A DNA stretch of 64,000 nt from Streptomyces coacervatus (GCF_029223485.1 NZ_JARHTP010000005.1:124001-188000), one strand, 5' to 3'. Shown: positions 9,027 to 19,403, counted from the first letter of the stretch. Made by a program: numbers and translations. The notes: generated by a model from the sequence alone, not told the origin.

Positions 9027-10460
9027 ATGACCTCCGCTCAGGTCGGCACGGACAAGGCCCCCGAAGGGGCCGAAGAGGGGTACGAGCGAGGGCTCGGCAG
9101 CCGTCAGGTCCAGATGATCGCGATCGGCGGCGCCATCGGCGTCGGCCTTTTCCTGGGCGCCGGGGCGAACATCGCCAAGGCCGGCCCCAGCCTCATCTTC
9201 ATGTACGCCCTTGCAGGCGTGATCATCTTCTTCATCATGCGGGCGCTCGGCGAGCTGCTCCTCTACCGCCCGGTCTCGGGCTCCTTCGCGGAGTACTCCC
9301 GCGAGTTCCTCGGCCCGTTCTTCGGCTACTTCACCGCCTGGACGTACTGGCTGATGTGGGTCGTGACCGGAATGGCCGAGCTGACGGCCGCCGCGATCTA
9401 CGTCCACTACTGGTTCCCGCACGTCCCGCGATGGACGACGGCCCTGGTCTTCCTGGTGATCCTTTTCGGGGTCAACCTGATCTCCGTGAAGCTCTTCGGC
9501 GAGCTGGAGTTCTGGTTCTCGATGGTCAAGGTCACCGCCCTGATCGGCATGATCGTGATCGGCCTGGGCGTCCTCACCTTCGGCTTCAGCGCCGCCGGTG
9601 ACACCGCCTCTGTCGCCAACCTCTGGCAGTTCGACGGCTTCTTCCCCAAGGGTGTCGGCTCGTCCCTGATGACCCTGCAGGGCGTCATGTTCGCCTACCT
9701 CGCCGTCGAGTTGGTCGGCGTCACGGCCGGCGAGTCCGAGAACCCGGAGAAGACCCTCCCCAAGGCGATCAACACCCTGCCCTGGCGCATCGCGCTGTTC
9801 TACGTCGGCGCACTCACCGTCATCCTCTGCGTCGTCAAGTGGACCGAATTCGCGGACGGCGTCAGCCCCTTCGTGAAGGCGTTCGCGCTGATCGGCATCC
9901 CGGCCGGCGCGGGCATCGTCAACTTCGTCGTCCTGACCGCGGCCCTGTCCTCCTGCAACTCGGGCATGTACTCCACGGGCCGCATGCTGCGCACGCTCGC
10001 CGACAACGGCGAGGCCCCGCGCGCCTTCTCCAGGCTGTCGGCCTCCAAGACCCCTGCCCTCGGCATCACGGTCTCTGTCGCCTTCATGGGCATCGGCGTG
10101 GTCCTCAACTACATCGTCCCGGAGAAGGCCTTCGGCTATGTCACCTCGGTGGCCACCGCGGCCGGCATCTGGACCTGGCTGATGATCCTGATCAGCCATG
10201 TTCTCTACCGCCGTGCGGTCGTCGCGGGCCGACTGCCCGCCTCGTCCTTCCCGGCACCGGGCGGCGCGGTGTGCTCGTACATCGCGATCGTGTTCCTGCT
10301 CTTCGTCACCGGCCTGATCGCCTACGACTCCGACTCCCGCGTCTGCCTCTATGTGATGGCCGGCTGGGCGGTCCTCCTCGGCATCGGCTGGGGGATCCTC
10401 AAGGCCCGCAACCCGGAGGTCACCCAGCGGCGCGAGCCGGAGCTGGAGAAGGTCGGCTGA
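9027..10460 (+). CDS. amino acid permease (APC superfamily)
   Basis: The 477-residue integral membrane transporter has about twelve hydrophobic segments. The N-terminal helix carries the APC signature IAIGGAIGVGLFLGAGANI (GxxIGxGxF), and helices 6-8 include AYLAVELVGVTAGESENP, typical of the LysP/AnsP/GabP amino acid:H+ symporter branch. The exact substrate cannot be read from the sequence. ATG 9027 (MTSAQVGTDKAPEGAEEG) follows GGAGAAAGG; the frame extends upstream but that part is not family-like. A 15-bp perfect hairpin terminator follows. Confidence 0.9.
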   Translation: MTSAQVGTDKAPEGAEEGYERGLGSRQVQMIAIGGAIGVGLFLGAGANIAKAGPSLIFMYALAGVIIFFIMRALGELLLYRPVSGSFAEYSREFLGPFFGYFTAWTYWLMWVVTGMAELTAAAIYVHYWFPHVPRWTTALVFLVILFGVNLISVKLFGELEFWFSMVKVTALIGMIVIGLGVLTFGFSAAGDTASVANLWQFDGFFPKGVGSSLMTLQGVMFAYLAVELVGVTAGESENPEKTLPKAINTLPWRIALFYVGALTVILCVVKWTEFADGVSPFVKAFALIGIPAGAGIVNFVVLTAALSSCNSGMYSTGRMLRTLADNGEAPRAFSRLSASKTPALGITVSVAFMGIGVVLNYIVPEKAFGYVTSVATAAGIWTWLMILISHVLYRRAVVAGRLPASSFPAPGGAVCSYIAIVFLLFVTGLIAYDSDSRVCLYVMAGWAVLLGIGWGILKARNPEVTQRREPELEKVG

Positions 10461-10485
10461 CCCCGCTCCACCCTGTTCGGCATCC

Positions 10486-10522
10486 GGGCCGTTCCGTACC
10501 ACCCATCGGTACGGAACGGCCC
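10486..10522 (+). terminator. strong hairpin terminator after permease
   Basis: GGGCCGTTCCGTACC and its exact complement GGTACGGAACGGCCC (15 bp) enclose a 7-base loop, followed by ATCTGCTTCT. It separates the permease from the cysteine operon. Confidence 0.8.
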
Positions 10523-10563
10523 ATCTGCTTCTCCTGACGGCCCTCCTGCTTATCCTGACGAAC

Positions 10564-10986
10564 ATGCTGACCATCACCCAGGCCCTCGTCGACCAGATCG
10601 TCGCCCATGCACGCAAGGACCACCCCGACGAGGCGTGCGGCGTCGTCGCGGGCTCGGCCGCATCCGACCGCCCCGAGCGGTTCATCCCGATGCTGAACGC
10701 GGCCATGTCGCCCACGTTCTACGAGTTCGACTCGGGCGACCTGCTCAAGCTCTACCGCGAGATGGACGACCGCGACGAGGAGCCGGTGGTCATCTACCAC
10801 TCCCACACCGCGACCGAGGCCTACCCCTCCCGCACCGACATCTCCTACGCCAACGAGCCCGGCGCGCACTACGTCCTGGTCTCCACCGCGGACACCGACG
10901 GCCTCGGCGACTTCCAGTTCCGCTCGTACCGGATCGTCGAGGGCGAGGTCACGGAGGAGGAGGTCAAGGTCGTGGAGTCGTACTGA
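10564..10986 (+). CDS. mec: Mec+-like JAMM metalloprotease (M67)
   Basis: This 140-residue single-domain JAMM protease has Glu23 in DEACG, then H79-S-H81 and Asp92 in HSHTATEAYPSRTD, which form the complete H-x-H-x10-D zinc site. In mycobacteria the equivalent enzyme cleaves the cysteine adduct from the sulfur carrier CysO. The genes for CysO (11273) and CysM (11557) follow here, so the same pathway is expected. The downstream CysO ends with two residues beyond Gly-Gly, so this protease may also mature it. Confidence 0.88.
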   Translation: MLTITQALVDQIVAHARKDHPDEACGVVAGSAASDRPERFIPMLNAAMSPTFYEFDSGDLLKLYREMDDRDEEPVVIYHSHTATEAYPSRTDISYANEPGAHYVLVSTADTDGLGDFQFRSYRIVEGEVTEEEVKVVESY

Positions 10987-11065
10987 TCTCGAAGCCTGGA
11001 TGAAATCCGTCCGGAATGTGAGATCACACTCCGGGACCGGGACCGGGAATCGATACGATGAGCGC

Positions 11066-11167
11066 ATGGTTTTCCACGACGTGAGCGACAAGACGCCGGG
11101 CATGCTGCTCGTGGCGCGGCTGCACGTCGACCTGTGCAGGCTGCAGAGCGCCATCTGTACGCGCTGA
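11066..11167 (+). CDS. putative cysteine-responsive leader peptide
   Basis: This 33-residue ORF runs from ATG 11066 to TGA 11167 and ends LLVARLHVDLCRLQSAICTR. The R-x-HVDLCR-x-xSAIC pattern is the form of small leader peptides known upstream of sulfur and cysteine genes in Streptomyces. It sits between the JAMM protease gene and cysO, 105 bases before cysO, with two Cys codons near the end. The likely role is translation-dependent attenuation of cysO-cysM according to Cys-tRNA charging; that is inferred by analogy with the Cys-rich leaders of mycobacteria. Confidence 0.65.
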   Translation: MVFHDVSDKTPGMLLVARLHVDLCRLQSAICTR

Positions 11168-11247
11168 CCCCTGCCGCCGTACGGCCGTGAGCCGCGGCGC
11201 CTCAGGCACCACATGCTTTACCGCGCTGCCGCGCGCCCACCGACTGA

Positions 11248-12507
<1,260 letters not shown>

Positions 12508-12531
12508 GCACCCCCTTGTTTTTGTCTTTTA

Positions 12532-12560
12532 GGGGCGCGGGGAACTGCGCGACCAGCCCC
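12532..12560. repeat. dispersed intergenic repeat, copy A
   Basis: This is a 29-base element beginning GGGGCGCGGGGAACTGCGCG and ending ACCAGCCCC, with GGGGC/GCCCC ends and inner GCGC arms that can form a hairpin. Near-identical copies lie at 15727-15755 and 30949-30977. In this copy and copy B the match continues into CACCGGCCCGC. Confidence 0.8.
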
Positions 12561-12598
12561 CACCGGCCCGCAGACGGCGAACCGGCCCTCCTGCGGAG

Positions 12599-13054
12599 CT
12601 AGGTGGCCAGGTGACGGACCTGATCCCAAAGGATCGGGTCCACCACACCCACCCGCCGCCGGAACTCCCAAACCGGCACCTCACGAAGCTCATCCGTCTC
12701 AAGAAAACTGGCGCGCCCCTGCGCGTCCCCCACCGCACCCGGGGGCAACGGAATCACCCCGGCCCGCTCGTCGTGGTACTTGCTGGTGATCTTCGCGACC
12801 ACCGCCCGCTCCCCGTGCACCACCAGCACCAGACAGGGCCGGTCCTTGTTCCCGGGCCGGTCCTCGTACGGAACGTTCGCCCACCAGATCTCCGCAGGCT
12901 TGGGCCGCCCGCCCCCACCCCGTCCGCCCGGCCGGCCCGGCGGCCGTGTCCGGCGCCCGGCGGGCCGCCGCCCCCGCCCCCAGCCGTCGACGAGCGTGGC
13001 GACCAGCGCGAGCAGAATCACCGCGGCGAGCGCGAGCCACCATGACGTGTCCAT
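12599..13054 (-). CDS. membrane-anchored PemK/MazF-fold protein
   Basis: The 151-residue protein starts with a hydrophobic helix (LALAAVILLALVATLV, residues 8-23), then a very basic Gly/Pro/Arg linker (about residues 27-53). A PemK/MazF-like domain follows: AEIWWANVPYEDRPGNKDRPCLV is the typical opening (G/E-x-W-x-A-x-VPY-D and K-x-RPC), with KITSKYHDERAGVIPLP next. MazF-type toxins are mRNA endoribonucleases, but no antitoxin gene is adjacent and the N-terminal anchor is unusual. It could be a non-toxic membrane relative. Confidence 0.75.
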   Translation of the reverse strand: MDTSWWLALAAVILLALVATLVDGWGRGRRPAGRRTRPPGRPGGRGGGGRPKPAEIWWANVPYEDRPGNKDRPCLVLVVHGERAVVAKITSKYHDERAGVIPLPPGAVGDAQGRASFLETDELREVPVWEFRRRVGVVDPILWDQVRHLAT

Positions 13055-13287
13055 ACGAAGACGTTACCGGCGCACGATCGGCCACGCGCGCCCTCTTTCG
13101 AACCCGTGCCCGCCCTCTCACGCCTCACCCGCCCCGCATCCAGCCGAACCGGTGACACCACAGGTGAGTTCGCCCACAACAGCCCTTGCTGGAGGAGCGA
13201 CCCGACGTTTTGCGCCTTACGCTCGACGGACCGCACGACCCCCGTCTCCTTCCCGGAAAAGTTCCCGCCAGCGGAGGTTTCTGCTTC

Positions 13288-14040
13288 ATGAAGCTCACCG
13301 TCGTCGGTTGCTCGGGGTCGTTCCCGTCCGCGGAATCGGCCTGCTCGAGCTACCTCGTAGAGGCCGACGGCTTCCGGCTGCTCCTCGACATGGGCAACGG
13401 CGCCCTTGGCGAGCTGCAGCGCCACTGCGGTCTCTACGACCTCGACGCGATCTTCCTCAGCCATCTGCACGCCGACCACTGCATCGACATGTGCGCCTAT
13501 TTCGTCGCACGCTACTACCGCCACGACGGCGGCCGCTGCGACCCCATCCCGGTCTACGGCCCCGAAGGCACCGAACACCGCCTCACCACGGCCTACGCCG
13601 ACACCCCCACCGCCTCCTCCATGAGCGAGGTCTTCGACTTCCACACGGTCAAGCCGTCCACGTTCGAGATCGGCCCGTTCACGGTGCACACGGAGCGTGT
13701 GGCCCATCCCGTGGAGGCGTACGGCATCCGTGTCGAACACGGGGGGACGTCCCTGACGTACTCCGGCGACACCGGCATCAGCCCCGCACTGGACGAACTC
13801 GCCCGCGACACCGACCTGTTCCTGTGCGAGGCCGCGTTCACGCACGGCAAGGAGAACATCCCCGACCTGCACCTCAACGGCCGCGAGGCGGGCGAGACGG
13901 CGACCCGGGCGGGCGCCCGGCGCCTGGTCCTGACCCACATCCCGCCGTGGACCGACCCGCAGGTCAACCTGGCGGACGCTCGCGCGGTGTTCGACGGCCC
14001 GGTGGAACTTGCGGCACCGAGGCAGTCGTACGAGATCTGA
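13288..14040 (+). CDS. MBL-fold metallohydrolase
   Basis: The 250-residue protein starts MKLTVVGCSGSFPSAESACSSYLVE. The metallo-beta-lactamase motif is SHLHADHCIDM (HxHxDH), with YSGDTGIS (third metal region) and LVLTHIPPW (last His). It is closest in pattern to RNase Z-like/arylsulfatase-like phosphodiesterases of the ElaC branch. The ATG at 13288 follows GCGGAGG at 10 bases; the open frame upstream is not family-like. It is convergent with the PTS EIIC gene, sharing the hairpin at 14077-14110. Confidence 0.85.
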   Translation: MKLTVVGCSGSFPSAESACSSYLVEADGFRLLLDMGNGALGELQRHCGLYDLDAIFLSHLHADHCIDMCAYFVARYYRHDGGRCDPIPVYGPEGTEHRLTTAYADTPTASSMSEVFDFHTVKPSTFEIGPFTVHTERVAHPVEAYGIRVEHGGTSLTYSGDTGISPALDELARDTDLFLCEAAFTHGKENIPDLHLNGREAGETATRAGARRLVLTHIPPWTDPQVNLADARAVFDGPVELAAPRQSYEI

Positions 14041-14076
14041 GGCAGTCGTACGAGAGCCGGCTTGCCGATCATGCGG

Positions 14077-14110
14077 AAGGCTCCCGGAACCGAGGGGTTC
14101 CGGGAGCCTT
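14077..14110. terminator. bidirectional 15-bp hairpin terminator
   Basis: AAGGCTCCCGGAACC and its exact complement GGTTCCGGGAGCCTT enclose GAGG, between the convergent MBL-fold and PTS EIIC genes. Confidence 0.8.
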
Positions 14111-14128
14111 CGTGCGTGTCGGGCAGGC

Positions 14129-15394
<1,266 letters not shown>

Positions 15395-15486
15395 AACTTC
15401 CTCCAGGGGGCAAGACGCAGCCCGGGGACAGGGGAAGAGGAGGGCGGCGTCGCTGATCTGAACACTCAGTGGCCTGAACCACTCAG

Positions 15487-15511
15487 TGGTGTAGACCTGT
15501 GGTGTAGACCT
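15487..15511. promoter_or_regulatory. two tandem dre-like DasR sites upstream of EIIC gene
   Basis: TGGTGTAGACCT occurs twice, at 15487-15498 and 15500-15511. Each matches the DasR responsive element TGGTCTAGACCA at 10 of 12 positions. They lie about 95-115 bases upstream of the EIIC start. Confidence 0.7.
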
Positions 15512-15582
15512 GTTGTAGCACGGTGAAGGCCGGATAAGGAACCCACTGTTTTCTGGTGGGCCGTCAGGGCCGTCAGGCCTTG

Positions 15583-15950
15583 ATGGCGTCCCCCAGGTCA
15601 CCGCCATCGACACACCCGTCAGCAACGCGTGGATCGCGTACAGCGGCGCATCAGCCCGCCGCCGACAGCGCGAACATCATGATCGGAAGAGGTCTTGGTG
15701 AAGTCCGACGGTACCGCGCCCCGTAAGGGGCGCGGGGAACTGCGCGATCAGCCCCCACCGGCCCGCGGGTTCATTGCCGCACTTCCCGCGGAGCGTTTGG
15801 CAGCGCCCGGTTCGCGGCACCGAAGACGCCCGAGCCCCATGCGCCCAGACCGTTCAGCCAGTCGCTGAAGTTCTGCGGCCCCTCTGCTGCAGGCCCTGGA
15901 ACAGGCTGTTCCAGCGCCCCCGGGCAGGGGAGATCTCGGTGCCGGCACTC
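15583..15950 (-). pseudogene. decayed second PTS EIIC gene (nagE1 relic)
   Basis: Read on the minus strand, this stretch contains blocks that match the intact EIIC gene in the same order. Around 15583-15650 it encodes LTGVSMAVTWG (compare LTGVSLALTWA). Around 15673-15690 the sequence CGAACATCATGATCGG matches the segment encoding FPIMMFG. Around 15798-15870 it matches the segment encoding NRALIPIG to FGEWLVKSG. The blocks are separated by deletions and out-of-frame joins, and the dispersed repeat copy B sits between blocks two and three. The likely origin is a tandem EIIC paralogue, as in genomes that keep two such genes. It is not translatable now. Confidence 0.7.
15727..15755. repeat. dispersed intergenic repeat, copy B
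   Basis: This is the same 29-base element as at 12532, with one change (GCGATC for GCGACC). It lies inside the decayed EIIC gene, so it inserted into or survived within decaying sequence. Confidence 0.8.
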
Positions 15951-15974
15951 ATGGGTTGGCGACCGCCTGTCGGG

Positions 15975-15986
15975 TGGTGTAGACCA
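15975..15986. promoter_or_regulatory. dre-like DasR site upstream of EIIB gene
   Basis: TGGTGTAGACCA matches the DasR element TGGTCTAGACCA at 11 of 12 positions. It lies about 95 bases upstream of the EIIB start. Confidence 0.75.
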
Positions 15987-16080
15987 GTTACGGGCGATAC
16001 GGCTGCTGTGACGTCATCCTTCGGTACGCACGACGCAATCGCTCGCGAAGATGAGCCAACCGTGCGTAAGGGAGACAGAC

Positions 16081-16314
16081 ATGGCCACCAAGGCTGAGAA
16101 GATCGTTGCCGGGCTCGGCGGCATCGACAACATCGAAGAGATCGAGGGCTGCATCACCCGGCTCCGCACCGAGGTCAGCGACCCCGCACTGGTCAACGAG
16201 ACCGCCCTGAAGGCCGCGGGCGCACACGGCGTCGTCAAGATGGGCACCGCGATCCAGGTCGTCATCGGCACCGACGCCGACCCCATCGCGGCGGAGATCG
16301 AAGACATGATGTGA
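16081..16314 (+). CDS. nagF: PTS EIIB component for N-acetylglucosamine
   Basis: This 77-residue stand-alone EIIB domain has the phosphorylation site IEGCITRLRTEV with Cys24 (C-x-TRLR is diagnostic of glucose-family EIIB). It receives phosphate from HPr/EIIA and passes it to GlcNAc carried by the EIIC permease. ATG 16081 follows GGGAGACAGAC; a 10-codon upstream extension in frame is not family-like. It is divergent from nagE2 across the relic region, has its own dre-like site at 15975, and is followed by a terminator at 16354. Confidence 0.9.
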   Translation: MATKAEKIVAGLGGIDNIEEIEGCITRLRTEVSDPALVNETALKAAGAHGVVKMGTAIQVVIGTDADPIAAEIEDMM

Positions 16315-16353
16315 ACCGATGCGAACCGATGTGAACCGACGCGTTCACTCCTG

Positions 16354-16387
16354 AGGGCCCCATCCCACCGCGGGAGGGGCCCTTTCC
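16354..16387 (+). terminator. hairpin terminator after EIIB gene
   Basis: AGGGCCCC pairs with GGGGCCCT (8 bp), extended by TCCC/GGGA inside, and is followed by TTCC. Just before it, the 10-mer GATGTGAACC / GATGCGAACC / GATGTGAACC is repeated in tandem (16309-16336). Confidence 0.65.
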
Positions 16388-16411
16388 GCCTGTGCGGCTA
16401 GGCTCGTCGCC

Positions 16412-17149
16412 ATGTCTCGAATCGACGGCCGCACCCCCGAACAACTCCGCCCGATCACCATCGAACGCGGCTGGAGCAAGCACGCCGAAGGCTCCGTCCT
16501 CGTCTCCTTCGGCGACACCAAGGTCTTCTGCACCGCCTCCGTCACCGAAGGCGTCCCTCGCTGGCGCAAGGGCAGTGGCGAGGGCTGGGTCACCGCCGAG
16601 TACTCCATGCTGCCCCGCGCCACCAACACCCGCGGCGACCGCGAATCCGTACGCGGCAAGATCGGCGGCCGCACCCACGAGATCAGCCGACTCATCGGCC
16701 GCTCGCTGCGCGCGGTCATCGACTACAAGGCACTCGGCGAGAACACCATCGTCCTCGACTGCGACGTGCTCCAGGCCGACGGCGGCACGCGTACGGCAGC
16801 GATCACGGGCGCGTATGTGGCGCTGGCCGACGCCGTCTCCTGGGCCCAGGGCAAGAAGCTGATCAAGGCCGGCCGCCAGCCGCTCACCGGCACCGTCTCC
16901 GCCGTCTCGGTCGGCATCGTCGGCGGCATCCCCCTCCTGGACCTCTGCTACGAGGAGGACGTGAAGGCCGACACCGACATGAACGTCGTCTGCACCGGTG
17001 ACGGCCGCTTCGTCGAGGTCCAGGGCACCGCGGAAGCCGAACCCTTCGCCCGCGAAGAGCTCAACTCCCTTCTCGACCTGGCGATTTCGGGCTGCGCAGA
17101 ACTCGCTGTCCATCAGCGCAAAGCTCTTGATACGGTCCTCGAAAAGTAA
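16412..17149 (+). CDS. rph: ribonuclease PH
   Basis: The 245-residue protein trims tRNA 3' ends with phosphate (phosphorolytic exoribonuclease). Family stretches visible are [14 protein letters not shown] at the start, [82 protein letters not shown] and [15 protein letters not shown]. All core RNase PH motifs are present and the length is normal. It starts with ATG 16412 after the EIIB terminator. It is followed by a putative lipoprotein and rdgB, a common actinobacterial order. Confidence 0.96.
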   Translation: MSRIDGRTPEQLRPITIERGWSKHAEGSVLVSFGDTKVFCTASVTEGVPRWRKGSGEGWVTAEYSMLPRATNTRGDRESVRGKIGGRTHEISRLIGRSLRAVIDYKALGENTIVLDCDVLQADGGTRTAAITGAYVALADAVSWAQGKKLIKAGRQPLTGTVSAVSVGIVGGIPLLDLCYEEDVKADTDMNVVCTGDGRFVEVQGTAEAEPFAREELNSLLDLAISGCAELAVHQRKALDTVLEK

Positions 17150-17296
17150 AGGACGCACCAAGCGAAACGGCGGCCGGAGGCAACCCCTCCGCCCGCCCGC
17201 GCGTCCCTACGAATGCGGGCGCACGGCACACCACCGTGCGCCCGACCAGTACGGGGGGCCTCGCCGCGGGGCCTGGACAAGGGAGGGACCACCGTC

Positions 17297-17722
17297 ATGG
17301 CCGTGAGCCGAGGCCGCCGCAGGAGTCGCAGTCTTCGCAGTCGCCGTATCGCCATCGCGCTCACCGCGGTGGCGGCCGTCGGACTGACGGCCGGACTGAC
17401 CACCGGCTGCGACGCCGTCAACAAGGCCATGGACTGCGTCCAGACCGCCGACACCATCGCCGACAGCGTCACCAACCTCCAGCAGGCCGTCGAAAACGCC
17501 TCGAACGACCCCACCCAGCTCGACCAGTCCCTCGCCTCCATCGACAAGAACCTCGACAAGATCGGCGACAAGACCGACAACGCCGACGTCAACAAGGCGG
17601 TCGACGACCTGAACAAGGCCGTGGCCAATGTCCGTACGGCGATCAAGAACGGCGACAACACGCCGGACGTCAGCCCGGTCACGGACGCGGCGGGCGAACT
17701 GACCAAGGTCTGCACCTCATAA
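17297..17722 (+). CDS. putative lipoprotein, helical
   Basis: The 141-residue protein starts MAVSRGRRRSRSLRSRR, a strongly basic leader, then the hydrophobic stretch IAIALTAVAAVGLTAGLTTGC. LTTGC is a loose lipobox. The mature part is helical and Asp/Asn/Lys-rich (SVTNLQQAVENASNDPTQLD, then SIDKNLDKIGDKTDNADVNKA), with a short heptad-like pattern. It lies between rph and rdgB. ATG 17297 was chosen for GGGAGGG upstream; an in-frame start at 17213 would add 28 non-signal residues. No specific function is known. Confidence 0.7.
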   Translation: MAVSRGRRRSRSLRSRRIAIALTAVAAVGLTAGLTTGCDAVNKAMDCVQTADTIADSVTNLQQAVENASNDPTQLDQSLASIDKNLDKIGDKTDNADVNKAVDDLNKAVANVRTAIKNGDNTPDVSPVTDAAGELTKVCTS

Positions 17723-17755
17723 AGTCCCCTGTGGGGCGCGCCGTACTGTTGCCCC

Positions 17756-18361
17756 ATGACGACGCGCTTGATCCTCGCCACCCGCAACGCCGGAAAGATC
17801 ACCGAGCTCAGGGCGATCCTCGCCGAAGCAGGACTTGCTCATGAGCTGGTCGGGGCGGAGGCCTACCCCGACGTCCCCGACGTCAGGGAAACAGGCGTGA
17901 CGTTCGCCGAGAACGCCCTCCTCAAGGCCCACGCCTTGGCCCAGGCGACGGGCCTGCCAGCCGTCGCCGACGACTCGGGCCTCTGCGTCGACGTCCTGAA
18001 CGGCGCGCCGGGCATCTTCTCCGCCCGCTGGGCGGGCAAGCACGGCGACGACCGGGCCAACCTGGAACTCCTGCTGGCCCAGCTCGGCGACATCGCGGAC
18101 GACCACCGGGGAGCGCACTTCGCATGCGCGGCGGCACTGGCACTGCCGGACGGGAGGGAGCGGGTGGTCGAGGGCCAGCTGCGTGGCGTTCTGCGACACG
18201 CTCCGGTCGGCACGAACGGCTTCGGGTACGACCCGATCCTCCAGCCGGAGGGGGATTCGCGCACGTGCGCGGAACTGAGCCCCGAGGAGAAGAACGCGAT
18301 CAGCCATCGGGGCAAGGCGTTCAGGGCGTTGGTGCCGGTGGTGCGGGAGCTGTTGGGCTGA
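17756..18361 (+). CDS. rdgB: XTP/dITP pyrophosphatase (RdgB/HAM1)
   Basis: The 201-residue protein removes non-canonical purine nucleoside triphosphates. Visible motifs are LILATRNAGKITEL (nucleotide entry), FAENALLKAHALAQATG, LPAVADDSGLCVDVLNGAPGIFSARWAG and GTNGFGYDPI. The carboxyl part ELSPEEKNAISHRGKAFRAL carries the SHR motif. It starts at ATG 17756, 33 bases after the lipoprotein gene, and ends just before tRNA-Leu on the opposite strand. Length is normal for the family. Confidence 0.95.
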   Translation: MTTRLILATRNAGKITELRAILAEAGLAHELVGAEAYPDVPDVRETGVTFAENALLKAHALAQATGLPAVADDSGLCVDVLNGAPGIFSARWAGKHGDDRANLELLLAQLGDIADDHRGAHFACAAALALPDGRERVVEGQLRGVLRHAPVGTNGFGYDPILQPEGDSRTCAELSPEEKNAISHRGKAFRALVPVVRELLG

Positions 18362-18365
18362 ATGC

Positions 18366-18452
18366 TGGTGCGGCCGGAGGGACTCGAACCCTCACGGGAG
18401 TTACCCCACTGGGACCTAAACCCAGCGTGACTGCCAATTCCACCACGGCCGC
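18366..18452 (-). tRNA. tRNA-Leu (anticodon UAG)
   Basis: The gene is 87 nt on the minus strand including an encoded CCA. The acceptor arms GCGGCCG and CGGCCGC pair, the long variable arm is typical of Leu tRNA, the anticodon stem is CTGGG/CCCAG with loop TTTAGGT (anticodon TAG), and the T arm carries GGTTCGAGTCC. It reads CUA codons and is not the UUA-reading bldA tRNA. Confidence 0.95.
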
Positions 18453-18458
18453 CTGATA

Positions 18459-18486
18459 CTGCCCGGCCATGCTACTGGCCGGGCAG
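18459..18486 (-). terminator. hairpin terminator after bcp
   Basis: CTGCCCGGCC and GGCCGGGCAG form a perfect 10-bp stem with an 8-base loop, between the bcp stop and tRNA-Leu on the same strand. Confidence 0.6.
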
Positions 18487-18491
18487 CCTCG

Positions 18492-18959
18492 TCAGATCCC
18501 CAGGTCCTTGATGATCTTGGCCACGTGGCCTGTCGCCCGCACGTTGTACAGCGCCCGCTCGACCTTGCCCTCCTCGTCCACGACGACCGTCGAGCGGATG
18601 ACGCCCATGTACGTCTTGCCGTAGTTCTTCTTCTCGCCGTACGCGCCGTACGCCTCGATGACCGTCTTCTCGGGGTCGCCGGCCAGCGTGATCTTCAGGG
18701 ATTCCTTTTCGCGGAACTTCGCCAGCTTCTCGGGGGCGTCCGGCGAGATGCCGATGACGTCGTAGCCGGCGCCGGTCAGGAGTTCGAGGTTGTCCGTGAA
18801 GTCGCAGGCCTGCTTGGTGCAGCCGGGCGTCAGGGCCGCCGGGTAGAAGTAGACGATGACCTTGCGGCCCTTGTGGGCAGCGAGGGATACGTCGTTGCCG
18901 TCGGCGTCGGGGAGGGTGAAGTCGGGGGCCACGTCCCCCGGCTGGAGTCGCTCGCTCAT
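18492..18959 (-). CDS. bcp: thioredoxin-dependent peroxiredoxin (BCP/PrxQ type)
   Basis: The 155-residue protein starts MSERLQPGDVAPDFTLPDADG. The peroxidatic Cys47 lies in TPGCTKQAC, and the resolving Cys52 is five residues on, the C-x4-C pattern of atypical 2-Cys PrxQ. It reduces hydrogen peroxide and organic peroxides using thioredoxin. ATG 18959 was chosen; the open frame runs 28 codons further upstream without family sequence. It is divergent from the DUF3618 gene. Confidence 0.93.
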   Translation of the reverse strand: MSERLQPGDVAPDFTLPDADGNDVSLAAHKGRKVIVYFYPAALTPGCTKQACDFTDNLELLTGAGYDVIGISPDAPEKLAKFREKESLKITLAGDPEKTVIEAYGAYGEKKNYGKTYMGVIRSTVVVDEEGKVERALYNVRATGHVAKIIKDLGI

Positions 18960-19073
18960 CGGACCAGCGTAACCGGGGGTCCTGACAGTGCGGGGGCGGG
19001 CGGAACTGACAGACTGTCCAGAACAAGCAGCAACAAGCAGCAACAGGCATCAGCTGACTTCGGAGGCCTTACG

Positions 19074-19403
19074 GTGGCGGACACGTCGGACACCAGAACC
19101 CCGGCGCAGATCGAGGCGGACATCAAGCGCCGCCGCGAAGTGCTGGCCGAGACGCTCGACGAGATCGGGGTGCGGGTGCATCCGAAGACGATCGTCGGGG
19201 ATGCCAAGGCCAAGGTCGTGTCGAATATCGATCACACCCTGGGGCGGGCCTACGTCGGGGTCAACAAGGCCGTGAGCGATGTGAAGGCGCAGTTCGTGGA
19301 CGAGGAGGGCGCGCCGCGCATGGAGCGGATCGTGCCCGTGGCTCTTGTCGCCGTGGGGTTTGTCGGGCTGCTGGCCCTGGGCCGGCGAAGGCGGAAGGGC
19401 TGA
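19074..19403 (+). CDS. DUF3618 domain protein with C-terminal membrane helix
   Basis: The 109-residue protein starts at GTG 19074 after CGGAGG. The N-terminal TPAQIEADIKRRREVLAETLDEI is the DUF3618 opening. A central helical part follows, then a single C-terminal membrane helix (VPVALVAVGFVGLLALG) and a basic end (RRRRKG). Such proteins are small membrane-anchored factors of unknown role in actinobacteria. It is followed by the GroES-like gene on the same strand. Confidence 0.8.
   Translation: MADTSDTRTPAQIEADIKRRREVLAETLDEIGVRVHPKTIVGDAKAKVVSNIDHTLGRAYVGVNKAVSDVKAQFVDEEGAPRMERIVPVALVAVGFVGLLALGRRRRKG

Noticed and set aside
14019..14055. Direct repeat GAGGCAGTCGTACGAGA across the end of the MBL-fold gene.
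   Set aside because: It looks like a simple local duplication at the stop codon, without attachment-site or insertion features.
18366..18452. The tRNA-Leu was considered as bldA.
   Set aside because: The anticodon is UAG, reading CUA, while bldA reads UUA.
18366..18490. The tRNA was considered as an integration site for a mobile element.
   Set aside because: Flanking genes (rdgB, bcp) are core genes and no integrase or repeated tRNA 3' end was seen.
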